Part shown: one piece after another, positions 15,730 through 22,927 of the stretch
Layout of the letters: each line of letters starts with the position of its first letter
Position numbering within the stretch: position 1 is the first letter of the stretch
NCBI GenBank assembly: GCA_002753615.1
Contig: PEAO01000025.1
Location: 1-35,279, forward strand
From: Magnetococcales bacterium DCbin2
Lineage (GTDB): Bacteria > Pseudomonadota > Magnetococcia > Magnetococcales > UBA8363
Direction of reading: 5' to 3'
DNA: 35,279 bases
Program-made: the position numbers and the translations under genes
Notes under the pieces: generated by a model
What the model saw: the letters and a program-made list of their open reading frames with translations, nothing else
The model's database searches: none
Told to the model about the DNA's origin: nothing

Positions 15730-15778
15730 ATTGATTGCGGCCAAAGATACCGAAGCCGTATTGGAAAACGGACGATAA
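15650..15778 (+). pseudogene. Short overlapping ORF, possible gene remnant
   Basis: In the frame one base ahead of the antitoxin-like gene, 42 codons run from TTG 15650 to TAA 15776-15778. They include MKGMLSGVNELIAAKDTEAVLENGR from ATG 15701. The residue composition looks protein-like (an amphipathic helix) but I recognise no family. It may be the tail of the original antitoxin, displaced by a frameshift, or a remnant of the lost toxin partner. Too short for the ORF track. Confidence 0.25.
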
Positions 15779-15792
15779 GATGGAATTCCATT

Positions 15793-16020
15793 TCAGGCAG
15801 CCACGAATTGCCGAACGTCCACTTGTACGCCGGTATTGACCGCATCTTCCATTCTTGTCAGCAAGTACGAGGTTGTCGTTTCATCCAGATATTCCTCACC
15901 GCAATTTTGGCAAACCTGGGCAGGAACTTTTTTGATAACCAGGGTAACACCTTCCCGTTCCAGGGATACGGTAGCGTAGCCGGGATGAGTATCTCCCTGC
16001 TTACAGATGACACACTTCAT
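15793..16020 (-). CDS. YgiT-type zinc finger antitoxin
   Basis: The 75-residue product has two CxxC pairs (CVIC near residues 3-6 and CQNC at about 37-40) flanking VSLEREGVTLVIKKVPA. It ends in EEYLDETTTSYL. This is the zinc-binding half of MqsA (YgiT-type), without the C-terminal helix-turn-helix. Such stand-alone zinc fingers are the partner of DUF4258 toxins. AGGAG lies six bases before its ATG, and that ATG overlaps the stop of the DUF4258 gene (ATGA), so the two are translationally coupled. It runs opposite to its neighbours, so this pair is an independent unit. Confidence 0.85.
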   Translation of the reverse strand: MKCVICKQGDTHPGYATVSLEREGVTLVIKKVPAQVCQNCGEEYLDETTTSYLLTRMEDAVNTGVQVDVRQFVAA

Positions 16021-16334
16021 GACTCTCTCCTGAACCTGAATGTGTTATCCCACTGTGACGGGTCCGGTTCATAAGTTGTAATGATAATGGTTGCGCCTGT
16101 TTGCAAATCATCTGCGGCAACCACATGCAACGGTCGAGAACCGCACCATCCCAGGACCAACCGGCTTGGATAAGGCGTATCGTCTCGATATTCCTTAATT
16201 TGCACGCCTTGCCGCATGACACAGGCGATCTCTTTTTCGCTTATACCTCGCTCGGCCATGCGCCTCACGGCATGTACACGAAAGATCAAAAACTCATTTC
16301 CCAACCGACCAAACTCCGTCCGCAAATAATTCAT
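16017..16334 (-). CDS. DUF4258 domain toxin
   Basis: The 105-residue product matches the DUF4258 family: FRVHAVRRMAERGISEKEIACVMRQG, then YPSRLVLGW, then LHVVAADD, then ATIIITTYEPDPSQWD. The family has a RelE/BrnT-like fold and is predicted to be an mRNA-cleaving toxin, always next to a YgiT zinc-finger antitoxin, as here. The N-terminus has about 16 residues more than usual before the first strand, and there is no clear ribosome binding site before ATG 16334, so the real start may be internal. Toxin-first order with a four-base overlap. Confidence 0.8.
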   Translation of the reverse strand: MNYLRTEFGRLGNEFLIFRVHAVRRMAERGISEKEIACVMRQGVQIKEYRDDTPYPSRLVLGWCGSRPLHVVAADDLQTGATIIITTYEPDPSQWDNTFRFRRES

Positions 16335-16640
16335 GCGAGTATCAGTGAAACAGGCGAATTGTCCGCCGATCTTTCAAAAGATCACGGCATTGTATCGGGG
16401 GAATTCCGGGGACACAACATCTAACCTTGTCTGCGGCAATCTGGGGACACCACACCATTTTCGCTTGGGCAATCATAAATATTTTGATGTCAAAGCCTAC
16501 CGCGCCAGCATTTTCGGTAAAAGGTGGATGTGTCATATTTTTTGCGGACAATCCAAAAAACATGACATGATAGCATGATTATTGCATATCCGTTGGGCAG
16601 ATATTCTTAAACTGAATCGGGATATGGGTCTAAAGCCATC
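16335..16640. other. Right junction of the cassette, non-coding
   Basis: This 306-bp stretch carries two GGGGACAC motifs (GAATTCCGGGGACAC from 16401; CTGGGGACAC from 16441), similar to the one near 12134. The 53-bp direct repeat follows at 16526-16578, and then a 62-bp leader runs to the first adaptor gene. ORFs of 81 and 73 residues that cross it show no domain and look like chance. The repeat's reading frame gives VDVSYFLRTIQKT and a stop, close to the giant protein's C-terminus, but it is closed upstream by an in-frame TAA. Confidence 0.5.
16526..16578 (+). repeat. 53-bp direct repeat, right copy (att-like)
   Basis: This copy matches 11228-11280 at 49 of 53 positions. Differences are TGG/CAT near the left part and one G/A. 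It repeats the end of the giant protein gene, including its stop codon, 62 bp before the first HlyD gene. Without the bracketed segment, the giant gene would sit directly in front of the adaptor operon. Confidence 0.75.
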
Positions 16641-17441
16641 GTGTTTGCGTACTCGCAGGATAGAGACCGCCGTATCGGGCGTTGGTTTGGGTTGACGTTG
16701 GGCGGTTGCTTGGCGGCAGGCTCCTTGGTTGCCGGAGAAAACGCCGGTTCTCAGACCGATATTCGGGCCTACTTGGTGCCTCGGACGCAAACGACGCTAT
16801 CGGCCCATATCGATGGAGAAATCCAGCAGTTGATGGTCAAGGAGGGCGACACGTTTGCACAAGGTGCCCCTCTGGTTGTTTTTGACTGTGCCTTGCTTGC
16901 GGCCCAACATCACAAGGCGGCGATGGCGTGGCGTGCCGCGATCGATAAAAACAAAGTCATACAAAGGCTGGCTGAATTACACTCCGTCGGTACCCTGGAA
17001 GCAGACGCCAGTCGGGCCGAAGAACAGTTGGCCGAGGCAGAGCTAAAACTTCAAGAGACGCGCATGCGGGGGTGTCGGATTCTTGCCCCTTTTGCCGGAC
17101 GGGTCGCTACCCTGACCATGCGGGAACACCAATATGTGACGACAGGACAGGTGATCATGAAACTATTGGATCATCGCCATCTGGAGATGGAGATGATTGT
17201 CCCCTCCCGCTGGTTGACATGGCTCAAGGTGAAAACCCCCTTCACCATACAAATCGATGAAACCGGGAAAAAATATACCGCCCAGGTGATCCGTTTGGGT
17301 GCCGAGGCGGACCCTTTGAGTCAATCTCTCAAGGTGGTGGGGGAGATTGTTGGCGATCAATCCGACCTGATGCCCGGTATGAGTGGTGCCGCCTATTTCT
17401 TGCCACCCTTGGCAGGGATGGCGGTCTCTTCCACACCCTGA
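16641..17441 (+). CDS. HlyD-family periplasmic adaptor
   Basis: The 266-residue product has an N-terminal signal segment (WFGLTLGGCLAAGSLVAG). The two halves of a lipoyl-type domain follow: SAHIDGEIQQLMVKEGDTFAQGAPLVVFDC, and later GCRILAPFAGRVATLTMREHQYVTTGQVIMKLLD. A short coiled-coil hairpin of about 50 residues lies between them. A beta-barrel with a MPGMSGAAYF stretch comes last. Adaptors of this type bridge an inner-membrane pump to an outer-membrane channel. The start GTG 16641 is the first start codon after an in-frame TAA at 16608; the ribosome binding site is weak. It is the first gene of a three-gene operon and likely served the giant DUF4347 protein before the cassette came between them. 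Compared with RND adaptors it is short. Confidence 0.85.
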   Translation: MFAYSQDRDRRIGRWFGLTLGGCLAAGSLVAGENAGSQTDIRAYLVPRTQTTLSAHIDGEIQQLMVKEGDTFAQGAPLVVFDCALLAAQHHKAAMAWRAAIDKNKVIQRLAELHSVGTLEADASRAEEQLAEAELKLQETRMRGCRILAPFAGRVATLTMREHQYVTTGQVIMKLLDHRHLEMEMIVPSRWLTWLKVKTPFTIQIDETGKKYTAQVIRLGAEADPLSQSLKVVGEIVGDQSDLMPGMSGAAYFLPPLAGMAVSSTP

Positions 17442-17457
17442 CATAAGAATCGTCACG

Positions 17458-18810
17458 ATGCCGATTCATGGGGAAAAACTGATCACCGGTCTGAGTGCCC
17501 TGTTACAACTGGGTAAGCGGGCCTTTGCCGCCGAAGATGAGACCTCATTCAGCTTTCTGGTCGTCAATGAAACCCATCTGATGGCACCTTACCGACAAGC
17601 CGTTTTGTGGCAGCGGTTTGCCGACGGAACGGGAAGGGTCATTGCGGTTTCGGGATCCCCCGAAGCGGGACCACGCGCCCCTTATATCGTATGGTTGACG
17701 CGGGTTCTCGACCGAGAGTCGATTCAACAACAGAGAAGCCCGCTTTGTGTGTGTGCTGCGGATATCCAGGGTGATGACGGTGCCGCCTGGGAACAATGGT
17801 TGCCGGCGCATGCCCTTTGGGTTCCGCTGGTGACCGGTTTGGGCGAAATGTTGGGGGGGATGCTGCTGGTCAAATCAACGCCTTGGACCGATACCGAAAT
17901 CAAACTGTTGGGCAAACTGGCTGATTCCTATGCCCATGCTTGGGAGTTGATTCGTAAGCGTCGTCATCGCCGGGGTATCCCCTGGAAAACGTGGTATACG
18001 TCCCGTCGCGGTCGGATCAAGATGGGATTGGGACTGGCGGTGTTGTTGGCCTGTTGGGCACCCATGCGACAATCGGTTCTGGCACCCGCTGTGGTCACGG
18101 CTTTGGATCCCACACCCATTCGCGCCCCTATGGAAGGGGTGATCGACCGTGTTCATGTGACCCCCAATCAGAGGGTACATCAGGGGGATTTGCTGGTCAC
18201 GTTGGATGAAACGGTGTTGGACAACAAGTTGGAAGTGGAAAATAAATCTTTCAACTTGCTTCAGGAAGAGTATCAACAGGTTCTTAAACAGTCCGTTACC
18301 GATCCAGAAATTCGTGTGCAGAAAGGAATTTTGGAAAAACGGATGGAAAAACAAGATGCAGAGACACGCGGGATCCGTATTTTGCTCAACCGGGTGCGTG
18401 TGTTGGCACCTCGTGATGGCGTGGCCATTTTTTCCGATAGCCACCATTGGCTGGGAAAACCGGTACAGATCGGAGAGCGGATTATGGATATTGCCGATCC
18501 AAACGTCGCCGAGTTGGAGATTCGGCTGCCGGTCAGCGATATGATTGCATTGGATGGCAACGCCCGGATCACACTCTACCCCAATAGAGATCCGTTGGAT
18601 TCCTGGCCAGCTTCTTTGACCTACGTGGGTTATGATGCCCAGGAAATGGAAGGGTCTCTCGTCACTATCGTGCGGGGGCATTTTTTGACCCAAGGCAATC
18701 CCCCACCCATCGGGCTGCGTGGCACGGCAAAAATTCAGGGGCGACAAACGACGCTGTTCTATTATTTGTTCCGACACCCCCTGTCTCTCTTGCGGCAACG
18801 GCTGGGTTAA
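17458..18810 (+). CDS. Membrane adaptor with GAF-like N-domain and HlyD domain
   Basis: From ATG 17458 the product has 450 residues; the ORF start at 17383 overlaps the upstream gene and is not preferred. Residues 1-175 form a globular region with a GAF-like look (FSFLVVNETHLMAPYRQAV, then WVPLVTGLGEMLGGMLLVK, then LLGKLADSYAHAWEL). A basic stretch and one membrane segment (about 184-203, GLGLAVLLACWAPM) follow. Then comes an HlyD adaptor: PIRAPMEGVIDRVHVTPNQRVHQGDLLVTLDE, a coiled coil, and VRVLAPRDGVAIF. The topology puts the GAF-like part in the cytoplasm and the adaptor in the periplasm. It lies 16 bases after the previous stop. A sensory cytoplasmic domain on an adaptor suggests gated export; the ligand is unknown. 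Confidence 0.8.
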   Translation: MPIHGEKLITGLSALLQLGKRAFAAEDETSFSFLVVNETHLMAPYRQAVLWQRFADGTGRVIAVSGSPEAGPRAPYIVWLTRVLDRESIQQQRSPLCVCAADIQGDDGAAWEQWLPAHALWVPLVTGLGEMLGGMLLVKSTPWTDTEIKLLGKLADSYAHAWELIRKRRHRRGIPWKTWYTSRRGRIKMGLGLAVLLACWAPMRQSVLAPAVVTALDPTPIRAPMEGVIDRVHVTPNQRVHQGDLLVTLDETVLDNKLEVENKSFNLLQEEYQQVLKQSVTDPEIRVQKGILEKRMEKQDAETRGIRILLNRVRVLAPRDGVAIFSDSHHWLGKPVQIGERIMDIADPNVAELEIRLPVSDMIALDGNARITLYPNRDPLDSWPASLTYVGYDAQEMEGSLVTIVRGHFLTQGNPPPIGLRGTAKIQGRQTTLFYYLFRHPLSLLRQRLG

Positions 18811-20940
18811 GTGGACGCGGCGACGTCCGATACCGGCAGGCCACCGCCATTACGTGAGGAACTACACCTTTTTCCCGGTCCCCACTTGCCCGACGGTGCC
18901 CCCACCTGGACATTGCGTGATCCGGCGAACAATCAATTTTTCAGGATCGGTTGGCGGGAGTTTGAGATTCTGTGCCGCTGGCGTCATGGGGCACCCAGCC
19001 GTATCGCCGAACTGGTTTCTGCCGAAACCACCTTGGAAACCACCGCCGAAGATGTGACCCGGCTGGTCCGTTTTCTTCTTGAGGCCAATTTGCTGCGCCC
19101 CCAGGGGGAACGGGGGATGACGCGCTTGACCGATCAGGTCAACGCGGCCCGGCATTCTTGGTTGCATCACCTGTTACATGCCTACCTGTTTTTTCGGATT
19201 CCGCTTGTGAACCCGGACCCATTTTTGCGCAAAACCTTGCCGTGGATGCAATGGGCTTTTTCAAAAAATTTTTTGATCGTCACAGCCATGGCTGGACTGT
19301 TGGGGTTCTATTTGATCACCCGGCAGTGGCATATCGCCGTGACGACTTTTCGTGAAACCGACTTAATGACCGAGGTGTTGTTGATCTCCTTGGGGACGTT
19401 TTTGACCAAGACCATTCATGAATTGGGACACGCTTATGCCGCTACCCGCTATGGTTGCCGGGTGCCGACCATTGGGGTTGCTTTTTTAATGTTGATCCCG
19501 GTCTTATACACCGATACCAGTGAGGTCTGGAAATTGGCCTCGCGTCGGCGGCGGTTGGTCATTGCGGCTGGAGGCATTTGGGCGGAATTGTTATTGACGG
19601 CGTGGGCATCGATGCTCTGGGGTTTGTTGCCTGTGGGAGGTTTGAAGGACGCTCTGTTTTTTATTGCGACGGTGAGTTGGATTTCGACAATTCTCATGAA
19701 TGCCAGCCCTTTTCTACGTTTTGACGGGTATTATCTGTTTTCGGATTGGTTGGGAATTGAAAATCTTCATGATCGCGCCGGGCGGTTGGGCCGTTGGAAA
19801 GTGCGTGAACTATTGTTGGGCCTCAAGGCCCCTATCCCGGAACCGGCGTTGTGTGATCGCCAACGATTTTTAATCGGTTTTGCTTGGTTGACTTGGATTT
19901 ATCGGCTGGTTTTATATTTTGGAATCGCCATTGCTGTTTATCACATGTTTTTTAAATTATTGGGAATCCTACTCATGGCTGTTGAAATTGGATGGTTTTT
20001 GGTCCGTCCCATTGGCAATGAAATCGGTATTTGGTTGCGTCCAGAGACCCGTTTGCGCTGGAATGTCTCGGCTGTGCGCTCTGTGATGGTGTTGGTCGGC
20101 TTGATTCTTTTGCTGCTTGTCCCTTGGAAAGGTTCTGTGCATGCCCCCGCTGTTTTCCAACGGGAAGAGCGGATCACCCTTTATGCCCCGGTCCCGGCGC
20201 GTGTCGAACGGATTGATGTTACCGAGGGGAGCCGGGTTGAAAAAGGGCAAACCTTGTTGCAACTGTCCGCACCGGATTTGATCAACAAGCTGGCGGTGGC
20301 GCGAATCCAGGCCGAAACTTCGTTGTGGAAACGCAATCTGCGCGGTGCCCATCAGACGCTCTTGAGGCAAGCACCGCTGAATGATCGCCAGTTTGAGATT
20401 GATCTGGCCCTGTATGCGGCGTTGCAACGTGAACGCAAACGGTTGACGGTGGTTGCCCCGAAGGCGGGTTGGGTTGCTTTTTTGGGCAAGGAAATCAAGA
20501 CGGGGGTTTGGGTGAATACAACCGAGCCGTTGTTGGATCTGACCCATCCCGATGGATGGCATGGCATGGCTTATCTCGGTGAGGCCGACTTGAATGCGGT
20601 CATGCCTGGGGGTTCCTGTGTTTTTCTGCCGGAAGGGATCGATTGGGATGCCATCCCTTGTCATGTTTCTTCGATTGCTGCGGTGGCGGCACCGACGTTG
20701 GATGAACCATTGTTGTCCACGCAGTATGGTGGTTCTCTTCCGGCGCACCGGGATGAGAATGGACGCTGGATCCCGACGACCGCTATTTATCTGATCATTG
20801 TGCGGCCAACGGCTTCTTTTTCCCCGCCCGACCATCGATTGCGTGGTAGCGTTATCTTGGAACGTAGCACCTCCCAAAGTTGGTTGTCACAACTTTACCG
20901 GGCTGGTGCCCAGATTGTGATCCGGGAAATGGGATTTTGA
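18811..20940 (+). CDS. PqqD-like / M50 peptidase / HlyD fusion membrane protein
   Basis: The 709-residue protein starts at GTG 18811, right after the previous stop codon. Residues about 30-100 resemble a PqqD-type winged helix (FFRIGWREFEILCRW). A polytopic M50 (site-2 protease) core follows: HELGH at 203-207 and the distal metal ligand in NASPFLRFDGYY (Asp 305). Further membrane helices come next, then a periplasmic HlyD part (ERITLYAPVPARVERIDVTEGSRVEKGQTLLQLSAPD and RLTVVAPKAGWVAF). Such M50-HlyD fusions accompany giant repeat proteins and some peptide exporters. The role may be to process or hand over the substrate at the inner membrane. It is the last gene of the operon, closed by a terminator at 20983-21020. 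A partial copy with an internal deletion lies at 35057-35279. Confidence 0.85.
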   Translation: MDAATSDTGRPPPLREELHLFPGPHLPDGAPTWTLRDPANNQFFRIGWREFEILCRWRHGAPSRIAELVSAETTLETTAEDVTRLVRFLLEANLLRPQGERGMTRLTDQVNAARHSWLHHLLHAYLFFRIPLVNPDPFLRKTLPWMQWAFSKNFLIVTAMAGLLGFYLITRQWHIAVTTFRETDLMTEVLLISLGTFLTKTIHELGHAYAATRYGCRVPTIGVAFLMLIPVLYTDTSEVWKLASRRRRLVIAAGGIWAELLLTAWASMLWGLLPVGGLKDALFFIATVSWISTILMNASPFLRFDGYYLFSDWLGIENLHDRAGRLGRWKVRELLLGLKAPIPEPALCDRQRFLIGFAWLTWIYRLVLYFGIAIAVYHMFFKLLGILLMAVEIGWFLVRPIGNEIGIWLRPETRLRWNVSAVRSVMVLVGLILLLLVPWKGSVHAPAVFQREERITLYAPVPARVERIDVTEGSRVEKGQTLLQLSAPDLINKLAVARIQAETSLWKRNLRGAHQTLLRQAPLNDRQFEIDLALYAALQRERKRLTVVAPKAGWVAFLGKEIKTGVWVNTTEPLLDLTHPDGWHGMAYLGEADLNAVMPGGSCVFLPEGIDWDAIPCHVSSIAAVAAPTLDEPLLSTQYGGSLPAHRDENGRWIPTTAIYLIIVRPTASFSPPDHRLRGSVILERSTSQSWLSQLYRAGAQIVIREMGF

Positions 20941-20982
20941 CGCGATTGGGTGCCGAAGCATAAATTATTGAAGAAAATGGGT

Positions 20983-21020
20983 CTGGGGTATCTTCCCCGG
21001 GGTTTTTATTTTTATTTTTC
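20983..21020 (+). terminator. Rho-independent terminator of the export operon
   Basis: CTGGGG (20983-20988) pairs with CCCCGG (20995-21000), including one T-G pair, around loop TATCTT. A long T-rich tract (21003-21020) follows. It lies 43 bp after the M50-HlyD stop codon and ends the 16641-20940 operon. Confidence 0.75.
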
Positions 21021-21028
21021 TTTTGATC

Positions 21029-21056
21029 TTGATTTTGCCTTACATTACTTTATAAT
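21029..21056 (+). promoter_or_regulatory. Candidate sigma70 promoter for the kinase/chemosensory cluster
   Basis: TATAAT at 21051-21056 is a perfect -10 box. TTGATT at 21029-21034 (four of six) stands 16 bp upstream. It lies between the operon terminator and the kinase start codon, 44 bp before GTG 21101, which gives a short leader containing AAGG. Confidence 0.55.
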
Positions 21057-21100
21057 CCGTTGGTGGTGAGATAGTAATTATTATTTAAGGTATTTTCCTT

Positions 21101-22870
21101 GTGGCCAAGAAAAAAAAAATGTTTTCGGATGCGTTGCCCTTGGATGTGGTTTTGCATTCCTACCGGATCGAAAATGTATTGGGACAGGGTGGTTTTGGTA
21201 TTACATATGCCGCATCTGCTCCCAAATTGGGAGAATTTGTAGCAATTAAGGAGTTTTTTCCCAGCAAATTGGTTACCCGTCATTCCAATCTTATGGTTGA
21301 TCTCCGATCAACATCGTACCAAAAAGAATTCGAGAAAGGTTTGAAGTGTTTTCTTGAAGAAGCACGGACGCTTGTTCAGTTTCGCCATAATAATGTGGTT
21401 CGTGTGCGTGACTTTTTCGAGATGAATGGTACGGCCTACATGGTGATGGACTTTGAGGATGGAGAACATCTGGGGGCATTTCTGGAACGGCGCAGATATC
21501 TTACAGAACAGGAAATTATTCGTATTATTAATGATTTACTGAATGCATTGGATATTTTGCACAGCAAAGGGATTATTCACAGAGATATCAAACCGGCCAA
21601 TATCGTCGTCCGCAAAAATAAGACGCCTGTTCTTATTGATTTTGGTGCTGCTCGCAATATTCTGGAACAGATGGAATTGACGGTTGTGGTTTCGCTATTG
21701 TATGCCCCTCCAGAGCAATTTTCTCCAAAGGGCGAACAGGGACCGTGGTCTGATATTTATGCTTTGGGTGCTGTGTGTTATGAAATTGTCACTGGCGTGA
21801 AACCTGTGGAATCGGCCCATCGTCTCGAAATGAGTTTAGCAGGTAATCCTGACCCCATGATAAGTGCTAGGCAGTTGGCAAAGTGGCGGTATTCTATGCC
21901 ATTTTTAGAAAGTATCGATCATGCGACCATGCTGTTGAAAAAACATCGATTTCAAACCGCAAAGGCTTGGAAGGACTGTCTTCATGATCCTGTTTCTTGC
22001 TTGAGTCATGTCTATGCGTTTCCCGGTAGCGATTTTTCGTCTACAGTGAATTCAACGATGATGTTGACAAAAGTCGTTCCAGATGGGGTTTGTTATGGTG
22101 GTGAGCGTTTTCTGGATTTGACATTTTTGCATGAATTACCTTTAGAAACGGCGCGAGCCATTGCCAAATCACCGGTCAAGGGGGTTCTTTTTCCAAAGCT
22201 TTTGTCGTTGTCCGCAGATGTCGCCGAAGCGTTGGCTGAATGGGAAGGAACCTTGATGCAATTGGGTGTCTGTCGTTTGTCCGAAGATGTCGCCCGCATG
22301 ATTGTGCATTGGCGGGTATCGGAACTCTTATTCAATCAACTGGATGAGCTTTCTCCTGCCACTGCACGTATTCTTGCCCATTGGTGTGGTCGATGTATTG
22401 CATTTCATAAACTGAATCTGTTAAATCCCGCCACCGCTTTTGAATTCGCCTCATGGTCTGGATTCAGTCTGCAATTGGATGGTTTGACTTCCCTTGAACC
22501 GGACAGTGCCAAAGCTCTTGTCCGATGGTCTGGCCGTACTTTGTCCATGCGCCGGATTCAGGAACTGTCACCAGATATTGCCTTGATCCTGTCTGAATGG
22601 GCTGGGGAACGTTTGGATCTGAGTGGTTTGACAGCCCTTTCTAGTGCTACGGCCCGGGCTTTGTCCCGATGGAAAGGACAGGTTTTGTGGTTGTCCGGTA
22701 TCGAGGCTCTTTCAAGCGATGCAGCCCGTGAACTGTCCCGATGGCCGGGGACTGTATTTGGCCTGATCGGTTTGACGGGGGTATCCAGTCATGCCAAACG
22801 TTCGTTGCAGCAATGGAGGACTCAATCCGAAGATCGGAAACTTTGGGCGAACACTGTATTATTTCAATAA
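21101..22870 (+). CDS. Ser/Thr protein kinase with C-terminal 24-residue repeats
   Basis: The 589-residue product begins with a Hanks-type kinase. It has the Gly loop GQGGFGITY (29-36), the catalytic Lys in VAIKEFF (about 50), HRDIKPANIV (Asp 162), DFGAAR (Asp 180), and APPEQF with WSDIYALG, so all key residues are present and it should be active. After residue about 290, a linker leads into eight or nine leucine-rich-like repeats of 24 residues (about 375-575). Their pattern is W.G..L.L.GL..LS...A..LS.W. There is no membrane segment, so it is cytoplasmic. Start GTG 21101 has AAGG upstream; ATG 21119 is possible. A good promoter precedes it, and the Hpt-MCP gene follows 57 bp later, so it likely heads the sensory operon. 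The repeats probably bind a protein partner. Confidence 0.9.
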   Translation: MAKKKKMFSDALPLDVVLHSYRIENVLGQGGFGITYAASAPKLGEFVAIKEFFPSKLVTRHSNLMVDLRSTSYQKEFEKGLKCFLEEARTLVQFRHNNVVRVRDFFEMNGTAYMVMDFEDGEHLGAFLERRRYLTEQEIIRIINDLLNALDILHSKGIIHRDIKPANIVVRKNKTPVLIDFGAARNILEQMELTVVVSLLYAPPEQFSPKGEQGPWSDIYALGAVCYEIVTGVKPVESAHRLEMSLAGNPDPMISARQLAKWRYSMPFLESIDHATMLLKKHRFQTAKAWKDCLHDPVSCLSHVYAFPGSDFSSTVNSTMMLTKVVPDGVCYGGERFLDLTFLHELPLETARAIAKSPVKGVLFPKLLSLSADVAEALAEWEGTLMQLGVCRLSEDVARMIVHWRVSELLFNQLDELSPATARILAHWCGRCIAFHKLNLLNPATAFEFASWSGFSLQLDGLTSLEPDSAKALVRWSGRTLSMRRIQELSPDIALILSEWAGERLDLSGLTALSSATARALSRWKGQVLWLSGIEALSSDAARELSRWPGTVFGLIGLTGVSSHAKRSLQQWRTQSEDRKLWANTVLFQ

Positions 22871-22927
22871 TAAAAAAGAATGGCTCATTGAGTCGGTCTT
22901 GTCGCGATATATTTGGAGGAAATGTCT

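Noticed and set aside
11281-16525. A complete integrative element
   Set aside because: No integrase, transposase, relaxase or replication gene was found inside the repeats, so only an insertion cassette of unknown mechanism can be supported.
16333-16578. 81-residue ORF ending at the right 53-bp repeat
   Set aside because: Its frame differs from that of the giant protein's C-terminus in the repeat, it has no ribosome binding site and it crosses the GGGGACAC motifs.
19969-20877. 302-residue minus-strand ORF, partly repeated at 34969-35238
   Set aside because: The similarity between the two minus ORFs comes only from the plus-strand duplication of the M50-HlyD gene.
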